DNA of 64,000 bases from Schizochytrium sp. CCTCC M209059 (GCA_000818945.1 KN805374.1:158439-222438); one strand, 5' to 3'. Positions 7,138 to 17,579 are shown, numbered from the stretch's first letter. The notes: generated from the sequence alone by a model not told the origin. Numbers and translations: made by a program.

Positions 7138-10062
7138 TTACGTAAGTTCAAAGCCAATGGCATGGTCGCAGGCAAAGAGCAGCTTTTCGCGGAGTTCATG
7201 CTCGGTCTCATAGGGGGGCAACACAAGCTGATGAAAACAAGTATGCGCAGTTGGCAGGGCTTCCTTGTCGAACTCGGATCGCGTCAACGTAAAAGGTAAA
7301 AGAGGCGAAAATCCATCCAAGGGAACGCGATCGCACCCCGTAGCAAAGCGGAGAACCCTTCCTCGATCTACCTGTGTGAGATCCGCAAAGACAGACCAGA
7401 ACAGTTGCACGGGCTCAGACTCTACATCGTAGCCACCAGTGTATCGCACACAGCCAGAACGAAGGTCTTCAACGCTGATTTCTGTATTGCCATTGAGCAA
7501 AAGCCGCATTTCTGATGGCGTAAAGTCACGCACCAGTTCCTTCGGAACAAGTGTCCGAAATCCTTCCATGAAAGCCTCCAAGAGACCACGCGCTGACCCG
7601 CCGCAATGCCAGTCCACAATCGCATCGACATATTCGGTCTTGTTTTCATTCGACACAGGCATTGCAGCGCCTCCTGGGACAAGTTCGACCTCTTGATAGG
7701 CGCCAAACAGTTCCGAAGTGACCGTGAATGTCTCTTCAATAATGTCTTGAATGTCATTTTCAAGCATCCACTCGAGACTCCGTGCAAGGACCGGGTCTTT
7801 TTCACGCAAGTCTTCGAGATTTGGTCGACTGCCCACTACACGACGCAACAACGCTGTGCAAAGGGGAGCATTGACAAGTTGCTGATCAAAGAGTGCCTTA
7901 CCGCATACAGCTCCAAAAATGCGAATGTACCTCGGCGCCTCGGGAACTAGCTTTCCACGTGGGTCGAGTTCGTATTCACCACGCTCCGTTCGTGTAAAGA
8001 GGCAATAGTCGGGCTGCAGCATGGCGTTGCTAAATGCCAAGAACCAATCTTTGGAAAGTCCGCCAGAGTCAATTCCCGATTCTCCTTCGAAAACAACCTG
8101 CAATTTACTTTGGAGAGCTTCCACGCCAAACCTTTCGAGACGCACAAGAGAGTCAGCTACGAGATGGTCTCGTCGTAAGCTAAGACGGAAAGCCGCAAGG
8201 GGATTCTCATTGGCTGCGGTCGCTTGCTCTTTGCGCGTCTTGTGCAAGTGATGCAAGAGACGAAACCTTTTCTTTCGGAAGAGTCGCCATTCGCGCTCCT
8301 GGCTCGTTTCGCTGGCGTGGCGCTCCACAAGACTCTTACGTGCGTCTGCTGGGAGCCCTGTTGGTTTGTTCCACTGATTTTCTCCCGTGTACACATTGTA
8401 GTAAAAGAGCTCCTCAGACGCAGGGTCCCAGTACTCGTTCCACCCTTCGGGAAGATCGACCATACCTTCGGGGCTTGCCAGGATTTCGTGCGTTTCGCCG
8501 CTGTCCGAGACTCCTGCTGTGTCTACGACGAGGCCTTCTTGCGTTTGACCATGCTCGCGCGCCTCTGCTGCGCTAGCTACGGTGGCGGCAAAGGCAATCT
8601 CCTCTGCCTCTTCGGCGGCGGTGGGAACCCGGACCCAGGTTGTCCGTCCGGGTTTGCTTTCGCCGAGTTCGTTCACAGCTAGAATATGAAACCCTATTCT
8701 CTGCCCTTGATCTGCTGCGGTGAATTCATGGTCAAAGCTCGTTGCGTTTCCTTCAAAGACACATCGAGCCTCCTCATCTTCCTCTAGTGCATGCCCATTG
8801 TCCAGAGAATCAGCACCACGTTGCTCTAGTGACTCGACGAAGACCCTGTAGCGTAAAATTTGAGCTCCGCCGTCGCATAGTGGTGGTACCCACGAAAGAC
8901 TGATGCCGTTACTCGAAAGATTCTGCGTTTCACAAGAAGATAATGGGATTGGAGGGCCACGTTTCGTCTTGATGGTGGCCTCTTTGCTCACAAACAGGCT
9001 ATTGTAGCGCTTGTCGCCACGACTGAGGCCCATCGTTGTTTCGACGCGAAAAGAGTATAAAACCCCAGGAAGAAGCGGACGCTGTCCTCGTTGCCCAACT
9101 TGAATGGCCGCGCAGCCCGCTAAAAATTCAGTCGCGCCTCGACCACTGTAAATACGCACGTCTTGAAGGGAGGTGATGAAACCCGCGCTTGTGAGGTCGC
9201 CGAGGTTTTCAATAGCATTACCATTCTCGCCCTGCGGTTCGCTGACGACTCGTCGCACAAAGACCTCGCTGCAAATAATCTGCCCAAAGCAGGGCATGCG
9301 GGCATGCTCCGCCCAACTGACATCGACGCTATATGCTTCATTCTCGCGAAGACTAAGTACAGGCTTAGGCCGCAGGGTGGGAAGCGGCTGAAGAATTTCG
9401 CTTTGTGGGCTCCACTCGCCCCAGCCAACGGCGTGTCTTGCTCGAACGCGAAACACGAGCCCAGGACATGAGTCCGTGAGGCCACCCAAATAGACTTGGC
9501 GCTTGGCAACATCAACAGCGTCTTCCGGAAGTGAGGTCCACATGGAACCTTGCAATTGGACCTGGTGTTTGACGTCCGGGGAAACGTCGAGCGAGGCCCA
9601 AACTGCACAGCTCTGGGACTCATGGGCAACCAAGAGCGCTTCGACAACAGTAAGTTGTGCCTGCTTCTCACCAGTCACGTACAAATAGTCCCAGCGGATA
9701 GTAATGGAAAACGTGGTCGTCACTTCGGCAGTCACTGGTTTGATGCGTAGCTCCTCGAGGATTCGTTCTTTCGGCTTAAGTTTATTGAGTTGATCGAGGG
9801 GCAATTTAGGGTGAGCAGCTTTGCGCTGCTGCGCATTGCGCTCTGCCATGGCCTCCACGCGTTCTCGAATGACAGCATTTAGGTCTCTCATTGCCCCTGC
9901 TGCTATCGTTTCTGGGTCGTTATCATTGCCATGGCTGGCAGAGCTACGCTCTTCGTCCCGTCTCGGCCCAGAGGTGTCGTTCTTTTGATTCCCTTTCTTA
10001 ATGTTACCACTTGTTGCACTCTTGGCCTTGTACTTGGACGCCGCCGAGGCTGCAGCGCCCAT
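7138..10062 (-). CDS. FN3-WW-HECT E3 ubiquitin ligase, predicted N-myristoylated
   Basis: 974 residues in one exon from the ATG at 10062. The start M-G-A-A-A-S fits an N-myristoylation signal (Gly2, Ser6) and is followed by a basic, disordered stretch. Three fibronectin-type-III-like domains lie at about 105-228, 230-368 and 370-482 (the third has W-V-P-P-L-C-D-G-G and A-V-N-E-L-G-E-S). A WW domain is at 537-568 (L-P-E-G-W, Y-Y-N, W-N-K-P). A complete HECT domain spans about 625-974. The catalytic cysteine is C942 in P-T-A-H-T-C-F, followed by a normal C-terminal tail ending G-F-E-L-T. HECT ligases take ubiquitin from an E2 onto this Cys and pass it to substrates; the WW domain would bind proline-rich partners. 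The FN3 assignment is by pattern; WW and HECT are clear. Confidence 0.9.
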   Translation of the reverse strand: MGAAASAASKYKAKSATSGNIKKGNQKNDTSGPRRDEERSSASHGNDNDPETIAAGAMRDLNAVIRERVEAMAERNAQQRKAAHPKLPLDQLNKLKPKERILEELRIKPVTAEVTTTFSITIRWDYLYVTGEKQAQLTVVEALLVAHESQSCAVWASLDVSPDVKHQVQLQGSMWTSLPEDAVDVAKRQVYLGGLTDSCPGLVFRVRARHAVGWGEWSPQSEILQPLPTLRPKPVLSLRENEAYSVDVSWAEHARMPCFGQIICSEVFVRRVVSEPQGENGNAIENLGDLTSAGFITSLQDVRIYSGRGATEFLAGCAAIQVGQRGQRPLLPGVLYSFRVETTMGLSRGDKRYNSLFVSKEATIKTKRGPPIPLSSCETQNLSSNGISLSWVPPLCDGGAQILRYRVFVESLEQRGADSLDNGHALEEDEEARCVFEGNATSFDHEFTAADQGQRIGFHILAVNELGESKPGRTTWVRVPTAAEEAEEIAFAATVASAAEAREHGQTQEGLVVDTAGVSDSGETHEILASPEGMVDLPEGWNEYWDPASEELFYYNVYTGENQWNKPTGLPADARKSLVERHASETSQEREWRLFRKKRFRLLHHLHKTRKEQATAANENPLAAFRLSLRRDHLVADSLVRLERFGVEALQSKLQVVFEGESGIDSGGLSKDWFLAFSNAMLQPDYCLFTRTERGEYELDPRGKLVPEAPRYIRIFGAVCGKALFDQQLVNAPLCTALLRRVVGSRPNLEDLREKDPVLARSLEWMLENDIQDIIEETFTVTSELFGAYQEVELVPGGAAMPVSNENKTEYVDAIVDWHCGGSARGLLEAFMEGFRTLVPKELVRDFTPSEMRLLLNGNTEISVEDLRSGCVRYTGGYDVESEPVQLFWSVFADLTQVDRGRVLRFATGCDRVPLDGFSPLLPFTLTRSEFDKEALPTAHTCFHQLVLPPYETEHELREKLLFACDHAIGFELT

Positions 10063-10606
10063 GCTATCTCATGCGCTCATGAGTATCGACAAGCCCGAGC
10101 GAGCGAGGAAGGAAAACCTTGATTGGCTCCCTTGCTCGAGGCAAAGCAACACTGTTAGAAGTAAACACCATTCTTTCCTCGTTTGGCTTTATGTATTTAT
10201 CCGTTGCGGCCAAGAATTTTTGACGCAAGCTGCAATGCAGTGCAGGTGGCTGGCTGGCTTCCTTGCTACCAGAGTGCGCCGGCATCGACGGGGTAATCTG
10301 GGCCACAGCAGATCTCTTGTTTGCCGGCTTCTTGACACCATTTTAGGTCTGCGTAATAAAATCGCCGCAACAACAACGGTACGATGACGTATCTTGCTTC
10401 CCAAGGGCTACACAAAGAGATAAAAAAATTGCGGACTGACACTTCTGGAGAGACTTTGTCACCAAGTGGGTGCTGGATAGAGTGGGCTGCTGCAAGAACG
10501 ACGAATACAAAGAGAAAAAAAAAAAAAGCAAAGCGAAACAGAACAAAGGTAACCTTTTTCCAAATCATTAGTGCTTCTCGCCAGCAAAAGTCAGCGAATC
10601 GTGAAT
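10063..10606. other. Intergenic, upstream of the HECT ligase gene
   Basis: Holds the presumed promoter and 5' leader of the HECT gene and the 3' end of the channel gene beyond it. There is a 12-base A run near 10516. No gene seen. Confidence 0.5.
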
Positions 10607-11914
10607 CTACTCGGGAGCCGTGCCAGCAAAGGTGATAAAGCCGTCAAGACCGTCGGGACTGCGGTCAAGAGACTCTTTGCAAACCCCATCGCCAGAAACA
10701 ACGATCGCAGAGTCCTCGCGCTCATCGTTATTATATTCCTTGAGGCCAAGGGCTCCCATGTTCAACTTGGTGCGTTCGAAGCGACGACGGTACATGCCAT
10801 ACAGGAAAAAGGCGATAACGGAGCCGCCAAGCCAGATCACGTAGGTAATGGCAAAATAGAAATCAATCTTCTCCCGCATGTCTTGATCCTCCGTGATGAG
10901 ATTTGTGCCGAGAAGACTGACGAGACACATGAGCACGACATTCGAAGTAAAGGTTGCAAGCGTGAGCTTTTCCAGGAGCACAACGTAGGGAACTTGCGGA
11001 AGCTCACTCTGCACGACATATTGAAAGGCCACACTGGCCAGAATAAGCGTGATCAAAAGACTTTGACGCTCCGCGAGCTGATCCACCTCGAGCGCAAAGC
11101 TACTGAGGGCGGTGACTGCCAGGAGCACGCTGAGAAAGGCAATGCGCCAGAGAAAGCCCTCCGCGCGGCGTTCTAGCTGAAAGCGAATGACGACCTGACT
11201 CCAGCGAAAGGCGTCCTCGTTGTCTTCGTCGCCACCGCCTCCGGATCGCGAAGCGAATTCCAAAACGACCCGGCGCGCGCGAAACTCCGGAATGGCGCAA
11301 AACGCGCGGTTGAGAATCAAGATTGTGCCGCCCTGAGGATCTCCGTCCTGAATAGGGCCAGCGTCGTTCGTTTCTGCGGCTTCCTCATCGATGTAGAGCG
11401 AACCCAAGTGCGGGACAAACATGGACTTTTGCACGGGAACAAAGGATGTGTCCATGGTTACCGTCAGCTCCTGCACGTCAAATGGGAAGCTGTACAGCTC
11501 GTAGCGCTCCATACACTTGAGGTATACAAGGGTTCGAAGGAAATTGTAGGACACGCCATCGATCACGTCGATTTTGAAGGGGTTTCCATTCTCTTGTTCG
11601 CGTCGCTCCTTGATTTCCTCCTTGGCGTTTGGGAACTCAAAGTTGGGGACGAATTCCGGGACGAATTTGGCCGGATTACTGGCCCAGCTACGCTCGTCCG
11701 CAGGGCTGGACTTCCAGCTCATGTCGAACCCGATGGCCACCTGAAAGGTTTGCGCGACCGTGTCCACAGAAGCGATGTAGCGCACATACGCGAGCTTGAG
11801 GTGCACCTTGTTCTCGCATCGCTCCCAGTCCTTGATGAACTTTTGCGAGGGGTTGAACACCCTCCGCACCGTGCCCTCGTCGCTCACCTCCACGGATACC
11901 TGCTTGGTGGACAT
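10607..11914 (-). CDS. Pentameric ligand-gated ion channel homologue 1, lacking the Cys-loop
   Basis: 435 residues, single exon. The N-terminal half has the beta-sandwich pattern of pentameric ligand-gated channels, including A-Y-V-R-Y-I-A-S-V (strand 1) and Y-S-F-P-F-D-V-Q-E-L (F-P-F-D at 143-146). Four hydrophobic helices follow: M1 253-275, M2 282-302 (pore-lining pattern R-Q-S-L-L-I-T-L), M3 309-336 after a Pro-containing loop, and M4 352-373. The two cysteines that bracket the F-P-F-D motif in animal receptors are not both present, as in bacterial members. No N-terminal signal peptide is visible, which is odd for a channel with an extracellular ligand domain. A basic Arg stretch follows M4 and the tail is acidic. 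The ligand and ion selectivity cannot be read. A second homologue lies at 19006-20391. Confidence 0.85.
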   Translation of the reverse strand: MSTKQVSVEVSDEGTVRRVFNPSQKFIKDWERCENKVHLKLAYVRYIASVDTVAQTFQVAIGFDMSWKSSPADERSWASNPAKFVPEFVPNFEFPNAKEEIKERREQENGNPFKIDVIDGVSYNFLRTLVYLKCMERYELYSFPFDVQELTVTMDTSFVPVQKSMFVPHLGSLYIDEEAAETNDAGPIQDGDPQGGTILILNRAFCAIPEFRARRVVLEFASRSGGGGDEDNEDAFRWSQVVIRFQLERRAEGFLWRIAFLSVLLAVTALSSFALEVDQLAERQSLLITLILASVAFQYVVQSELPQVPYVVLLEKLTLATFTSNVVLMCLVSLLGTNLITEDQDMREKIDFYFAITYVIWLGGSVIAFFLYGMYRRRFERTKLNMGALGLKEYNNDEREDSAIVVSGDGVCKESLDRSPDGLDGFITFAGTAPE

Positions 11915-13607
11915 TCTCCTCTTCGCGCCTCGCGCAGTATACCTTCGTCACCTCTTCTCCTGCCTGCCTGCCTTTTCGCCTCTGCTTGCTTTCGAGAGCG
12001 TTGCGCGACTCGGTCACCGCGCGCGTCGCCCACCTCCTCGCTTCTCCGCGCCGCCGCGTGGCACAGCTGGCCGACGCCGCGAGCAAGAATCCCTCGGCAC
12101 GCGCGGGCCTCCCGTTCACGTTTTGCTTCTCGGCTTGTGCCAGCCAGCTTGCACGTACGTGTTCTCTTGCTTTGTCGTGTGTGCGTGCGGGCCACTGCAC
12201 ATGCCTCGCGCGGCCGCCGAGGTACCAAGTCTGTGAACAAAACCAAGGCGTATTCTTGCAACAGCCACTGGCAGGGCTTTCCTTTTCCGCCTTGTGCAAA
12301 GCTGCATTGCGACTGCGAGCGAGAACAGGGCACGGCACGCGCCCGCAGGCCGGCGCACACCCTTCCGGGACCCGCCTTACGGCGCACACCCGCCCCTACT
12401 CCGCGGCGCGAAGACCCGCGGGGCGAGAGCAGGGCGCTAGTTTCCAGCGGGGTTGTTTAAGGCGGGCGCGGCGTGGCCAGCGTCGGAGAAATGTGAAGTA
12501 GGTGAGCGAGCAGGGGCGGGGGGCATCTGAGAAGAAGTCGGCAATCGTGCCACCATGGCCAATGCAAGTGCCGTAGGCAGCTTTATCCACATGCGCGCTA
12601 CTCGTTCTTTCGTAAACCCCCTTCAGATTTTCCGAAGTAGCTACATTTATTTTACGATTGACCATGGCGACTGCGACGGACGTGCGAGCAGCGAAGCAAA
12701 GCAAAGCAAAAGCTCAACGAAGAATAAAGCGAAGCAAAACACAGCAAAGCAAAGCGAAGCATTCGTGAAAAATCCTTGCGAGGATTCTTGTGTTGGCGGC
12801 GATGCGCTGAGCTCGCTCACTGGCTACTCGCCTGGCGGCTGGCCGGCTGCACGGCCAGGGCTGCAGACTGCCACGCTGTGTTGGTGGAATGGCCAGCGGC
12901 GGTCGGTCATTCATTCCCCCTCAGTCTCGTTCGTCGATCGGTCCGTTGGAGCTCAGCGCCTCTTCGGATTGCCACTTCATCGCCTTCCGTGCTGACTCAC
13001 AAGCATCCATCCATCCATCCATCCATCCCTGCAGCTCGCGCCTTCCCTCTCGCCCTCGTCACTCCGCCGACCGGCTGTCCTCCGCGACCTCGATGCACGC
13101 CTCGCTGGCCTCGATCTCGGCCGCGTCTTGGCTCGCCCGGCCGCACAATCTTGACGACCTCGAGCCCTCCTTATCCTCCCTCGGCCTTGCTTTGCGCATG
13201 CGGGTCCTCCTCCCTTTCCACCCTGCGCCCTGCTAGTACTAGCAGGNNNNNNNNNNGCCGCGCGGGGCCGGGCAGCGTCGGGGCGGGCCGGGTCGGGTCG
13301 ATGAGGTCGGGTCGGGTCGAGTCGAGGCGCGATTCTGCAGATTTTGCAGCGCGGCGACCGCAAAACTGCAACGCGGAGACGGAGAGGGCGCGCGCGAGGG
13401 ACCTCGCGGAGGACTTCGGGGAGGAGGGGCTCCGGCAGGAGAACACCGCGCGCGTGCGGGCGAGAAGACGGCCGCCGGAGTTCTCGCGCGTCGCGTGCTG
13501 CTGCGAGTGCTTGTGGAAGGTCCGGGGGAGGTGCCGGGCGACTCCACGCACGGCGTCTACCGCGGCGAGACCGCGTCGGAACGTGGTGGTCTGCGCGCGT
13601 TTTGACG
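11915..13607. other. Divergent intergenic region with simple repeats and a 10-base gap
   Basis: Separates the first channel gene (minus) from the amino-acid transporter (plus), so it should hold both promoters. It contains AGCAA/AGCAAAGC-type repeats at about 12690-12765, an ATCC tract at 13005-13028, and N at 13247-13256. Long open frames here are GC-rich artefacts without recognisable domains. Confidence 0.55.
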
Positions 13608-15083
13608 ATGCAAGACTCGGGCGATAACGCGCTCGAGGAGCGCCTGCTCGCGGACCAAGAGCAAGATCATCAGGAGCGCGAGGACCAGCAAGAGCGGACC
13701 CCCGGCGAGAATGCGGCGACGAACGCCGAGGCGCCGCCGTCGGTGGCCGGCCAGGCCGTGCTCTTGTTCGCGTTCACTGTCAACTACATTTTCGGTGCCG
13801 GCGTGCTTGGTATCCCGTACGCGGTGGCGCACGGAGGCATTATTGCCGCCTCGGTGACTCTCGTCATTTCCAGCGCGCTAGGACTGCTGTCAATGGTCTG
13901 GGTGCTCGAGTGTCAGGAGCGCGCCAACTGTTTCAAGGGTACGACGGGCATTGTGGAGTTTAGCACCATGTGCGAACTCTTCATCGGCCGCAAGACACGC
14001 ACGCTGTACGAAGTCTCGCTAACTCTCTTTGTGCTGAGCAGCTCCTGGATGTACGCATCCATCTTCAGCGTCTCGCTGGCCAAGTCCGTACCGATCATTT
14101 CTGACTCGTCGCAGTGCGACCTGGCGTCCGTCAAGGGCTTTCTCTGGAACGTACCGCACAAGAGTTGCTGGGGGGATTATCTCATTTATTTGGGAATCTT
14201 TGCCGTGCTCATGTCTATTCTTGTGCAGACTGACCTGGCAAAGATGAAGGTTTTGCAGCTCACCTTCACCTGCGTCGGCCTCTTTGCGCTTTTTCTCATG
14301 GTCATCACTGTTGGAGCGGCCATGCCGGAGGACGGCTTTGCCGACATTGACACCTCGCTGGAGGTTTTTAACGCCTCGAGCTTTGGCGCCGTCTTTGGCA
14401 CCTTTGTCTTTGCTCAGCTTTGCCACCATGGCGTACCCTTGCTCTCGCACATTCCCGAACGCCGCGACATTGTTCGCCCCGTCTTTGTGGCGGTGATTGG
14501 AACCACAACGTCGCTCTACCTTGTCCTCGGCGTCATGTGCGCCATCTTTTTTGGCGTTGTCGACGACGTTCCCACGCCACGGCCTGTTAACAAGCTCATC
14601 ACCTTGAACTGGGCTGACTACACCGCGGGCGCAGCAAGCGCAGGTCCATTTGCGCAGGCTGTCTCCTACTACGTTCGCCTGTACCCGGCAATCACATGTG
14701 GTGCTGCCTTTCCGCTTTACGCCATTACGCTAGGCAATGGCTGGTATCATTCGTACTACGGTGGCGAGACCCCGCCTCCTGGTGTCGGATTCTCGCGCCG
14801 GATCTTTTACCTGGCCGCGACCTTCCCGGCCATCTTTTGTGCTGCCTTTATGGCTGACGTTTCGTTCATGCTCATTCTCGTCGGAATTTCGGCCTTTATT
14901 ATCGCCTTTTTCATTCCACCCTCGATGCAGTTGCAGAGTCGCCGTATCGTGCCGGAGTGCGTTGTGACGCGCTACTCCTGGCACTTTAGCAAGCCGTTCT
15001 ACTGCTACGTGTGTCTTATTTTCGCCTGCATTGCTTTTTGCTACACCGTCATCTCCGCTGTTAACCCGGAGGTCAAAGTGTAG
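13608..15083 (+). CDS. Amino acid/auxin permease family (AAAP) transporter
   Basis: 491 residues from the ATG at 13608 (M-Q-D-S-G-D-N). The frame is open further upstream but that extension is Arg/Ala-rich GC artefact. After an acidic, disordered N-tail of about 45 residues come about eleven hydrophobic helices. The first holds the AAAP hallmark G-A-G-V-L-G-I-P-Y-A, typical of SLC32, SLC36 and SLC38 transporters and plant amino-acid permeases. L-F-A-L-F-L-M and H-H-G-V-P-L-L segments also fit the family. These are proton- or sodium-coupled amino-acid transporters of plasma or vacuolar/lysosomal membranes. The exact substrate cannot be assigned. The gene converges on the RagC/D gene, with 564 bp between stop codons. 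The 3' flank carries a GA microsatellite at about 15112-15135. Confidence 0.88.
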   Translation: MQDSGDNALEERLLADQEQDHQEREDQQERTPGENAATNAEAPPSVAGQAVLLFAFTVNYIFGAGVLGIPYAVAHGGIIAASVTLVISSALGLLSMVWVLECQERANCFKGTTGIVEFSTMCELFIGRKTRTLYEVSLTLFVLSSSWMYASIFSVSLAKSVPIISDSSQCDLASVKGFLWNVPHKSCWGDYLIYLGIFAVLMSILVQTDLAKMKVLQLTFTCVGLFALFLMVITVGAAMPEDGFADIDTSLEVFNASSFGAVFGTFVFAQLCHHGVPLLSHIPERRDIVRPVFVAVIGTTTSLYLVLGVMCAIFFGVVDDVPTPRPVNKLITLNWADYTAGAASAGPFAQAVSYYVRLYPAITCGAAFPLYAITLGNGWYHSYYGGETPPPGVGFSRRIFYLAATFPAIFCAAFMADVSFMLILVGISAFIIAFFIPPSMQLQSRRIVPECVVTRYSWHFSKPFYCYVCLIFACIAFCYTVISAVNPEVKV

Positions 15084-15647
15084 AGGCTGTCTTTAAAATA
15101 AAGAGCGAAACAGAGAGAGAGAGAGAGAGAGAGAGCAAGAGAGAGAATTGACAAGTGATTTTGCGCGAGCGAGCTGGTTTGGTATAAAACAATCTTTGAA
15201 ACAATCAACCACCCACCAAATAAAAAGTGGTCTACCGTTCGTCATCGAACTTCGAAACGTAGTTCATCTCTTGTGAGCATCTCATCTCCTCTCCTCTACA
15301 ATTGATACAACACCAGCCTGGCCGTAGAAACTAGAGTGAAACCTTTCCTGGAACGAGAAGGAAGTGAGTGGGTCACGCTAAACGCGCGACTAACTTTGAA
15401 GACAAAGTTCAAGTCAAGAAGATCGTCTGGTGACCGCAGGCAAAGTTTTTCTCCCAAAGATAAGTCATTTGTTTCGAGCACCATAATCTTCATGGTTAAC
15501 ATCATATGACGTTTTCTTGAAGTTCGATGACACATACGGCTGGCTGGCTCTCGCACAATTGAACATGCATTGAGCAGTCATCTTTATCCCTCAAGAAGCA
15601 AACTAGGTAATAGAAATTCTGTTATCAAGCATATATTTATAAGTTTC
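15084..15647. other. Convergent intergenic region
   Basis: 3' flanks of the transporter (plus) and the RagC/D gene (minus). It holds a GA microsatellite (15112-15135) and AATAAA-like sequences near 15097 (AAAATAAAGA). No gene seen. Confidence 0.55.
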
Positions 15648-17024
15648 TTAGGCCGGCGGGGGCCGGAAAAGCTCCTCTAATGCCTTTCGGAAGCACTCTA
15701 CATTGTAGTCAATGAGACCTTGCTTCTCGTAGTTTTGAGAGCGCACCATGCACACCAGAGCAAGATAGCTCGCGACGTTCTTGAGGTACAGGATCATGTT
15801 GTTGTTGAGGCGAATGAGCGAGGAGGACTGGCGGTCGAAGGCCAAATCCTCCCGCTTTTGCTCGCGGTCCTCATCCACATCGTCGCCGTCGGCACCCGAG
15901 TCCTCGGCTGCAACGCCCGCGCCGGCCTCGCCGAGATCGTCCACTGCGGCGCCAGGCTCGGCAGCGCTGACGCCAGCGGCATCGCCCAGCGCTGCTGCCT
16001 CGCTTGCAGCCCCATCGCCGCCAGCAGCGATAAGGTTGTCAGTCGAGGCCGAAATGGCGAGCGCGGCGCCGTTGGCATTCAGCGGTGCGCCCGAGTTCAT
16101 TCCGTAGATGCAAGAGGTGTCGATGACCACGTCGATCATGTCGCTGCACAGCTCGTAGCTTGAGATGTCGACCGGGTTGTGATCTGTGGCAATGTACAAC
16201 TTGGAGACAACGTCAAAAAGAAAAGCCTTTTCAATCTCGCAAGATGCAATGAGAATGTTGAGGAGATTCTCCATGGCCGGCAACTGCGGAATGAGCTTGT
16301 GGACCACCTTGCTAAAGGCCTCATAAATGGAGTGGTCGTAGATGCTCGTGAGATAAAAGCTAAACGAGATTTCCTCGTCGGAAACTTCTTCGAGCTCGAG
16401 CTCGACCTGCTCCTGAATGTCACGCTGGACTTCAATCTTGTGATCTTCGCTGAGAAAGAGGTCACCGTCCACCTTGTGAATAAAGACCTCGTAGTTCATG
16501 TCTGGGTTCACGTGACGAGCTACCGACACGATATCGTGCAGTTGGGTGAGGGCCTCCGACGATGGGTCGTCCTGAGCGTCAATGATGAAGGCCAGGGCCG
16601 CGCAGTTGCCAAAAATGAGGTCGGGACTGAGGAGCTGGTCAGCGAACATGATACCCTCTGAGAGATTGACGTCCGCGGGAAAGTCCCAGATTTCGAACTG
16701 TACAAATGGATTGTTGGCCACAAACTTGATGGACAGCGAATCCGTACGTCCCAGGAAGAGCGTTTCGTGCGGTGACATTTTGGTGAAGAGCACGCGCTGG
16801 ATCGAGGTCTTGCCGGATCGGCGAGGCCCCATGAGCAGGATCCGCGGACGGTTCAGGCTCAGCGCTTCCTGAGGCCCGCCGCCCGGCCCGCCCGCGCCGC
16901 CGCCCGCGCCGAGACCCGCGTCGAGGCCGTTCGCGCCGCCGCCGCCAACGAGGCCGCCTTGGTCTGCGCCATCGAGCTCGTCGCCAACGCCCACGCCCAA
17001 CACCGCGTCGCGCTCGTCAGCCAT
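15648..17024 (-). CDS. Rag GTPase, RagC/RagD (Gtr2) type
   Basis: 458 residues. A Gly-rich disordered N-tail of about 55 residues is followed by the GTPase domain. The P-loop is G-P-R-R-S-G-K-T-S (66-74) within the RagC/D-specific frame I-L-L-M-G-x-R-R-S-G-K. Further motifs are K-M-S-P-H-E-T-L-F-L, the G3 region I-W-D-F-P-A-D (usually W-D-F-P-G-Q, so the G3 glycine is Ala here) and the G4 motif H-K-V-D-G. The C-terminal roadblock-type dimerisation region follows. A 70-residue Ala/Gly/Asp-rich insertion interrupts that region before L-A-L-V-C-M. RagC/D pairs with RagA/B at the lysosome or vacuole to signal amino-acid sufficiency to TORC1. The neighbouring AAAP transporter is of a class that includes amino-acid sensors, but the adjacency may be chance. 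Confidence 0.92.
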   Translation of the reverse strand: MADERDAVLGVGVGDELDGADQGGLVGGGGANGLDAGLGAGGGAGGPGGGPQEALSLNRPRILLMGPRRSGKTSIQRVLFTKMSPHETLFLGRTDSLSIKFVANNPFVQFEIWDFPADVNLSEGIMFADQLLSPDLIFGNCAALAFIIDAQDDPSSEALTQLHDIVSVARHVNPDMNYEVFIHKVDGDLFLSEDHKIEVQRDIQEQVELELEEVSDEEISFSFYLTSIYDHSIYEAFSKVVHKLIPQLPAMENLLNILIASCEIEKAFLFDVVSKLYIATDHNPVDISSYELCSDMIDVVIDTSCIYGMNSGAPLNANGAALAISASTDNLIAAGGDGAASEAAALGDAAGVSAAEPGAAVDDLGEAGAGVAAEDSGADGDDVDEDREQKREDLAFDRQSSSLIRLNNNMILYLKNVASYLALVCMVRSQNYEKQGLIDYNVECFRKALEELFRPPPA

Positions 17025-17579
17025 GCTTCCCCACGCCTTCCCTCGTCGCTTCTGCTGCTGCTGCCGCTGCCGCCGCCGCCGCCGCCGCCGCGTGCCGCCG
17101 CGTGCCGCCGCGTGCCCTCGCTGTCCGAGCGTCGCGGTCGAGGGACTGATGATCGATCCTCAGCCCGATGCGGTTTTGGAGCATCATGGATCGAGCCAAG
17201 GATTTGTTGTGCTTGCCTGCTTACTTATAATAACTTTTAGTAATGATGAGGATGCCTTGCTTCGGCTTGCGCTTGAGCCCAGCAAGCCCAAACCGGCCTG
17301 AGATTGAATGCACGCCCAGCTTGATGCGCATGTCGTACGTAGCTGACTTATGTGAGTACGACTCGTGCAATCAGATGACGCATCGCTCGACATCGAGGAC
17401 CCACCAGCTCCACAATTGAGCGGACTTCCCGTCCGCCGACAATCGTGACGGCGAGGACCACGGAAGGGCGGCGAAAAAAGAAAAGAAAAAAGAACAGAGA
17501 GTGATGTGACTGTCAGCAGACTCTAAACAAAATTCTGAAGAAATGATGATTTGATAGATGCAAGGGGCGCTCGGAAGCA
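17025..17579. other. Intergenic with a CCG trinucleotide run
   Basis: Upstream region of RagC/D and 3' flank of eIF2-beta, both on the minus strand. A GCTGCC/GCCGCC tract lies at about 17047-17115. No gene seen. Confidence 0.55.

Noticed and set aside
13344..13607. N-terminal extension of the amino-acid transporter
   Set aside because: Arg/Ala-rich GC translation across no recognisable motif; the ATG at 13608 gives a family-like start.
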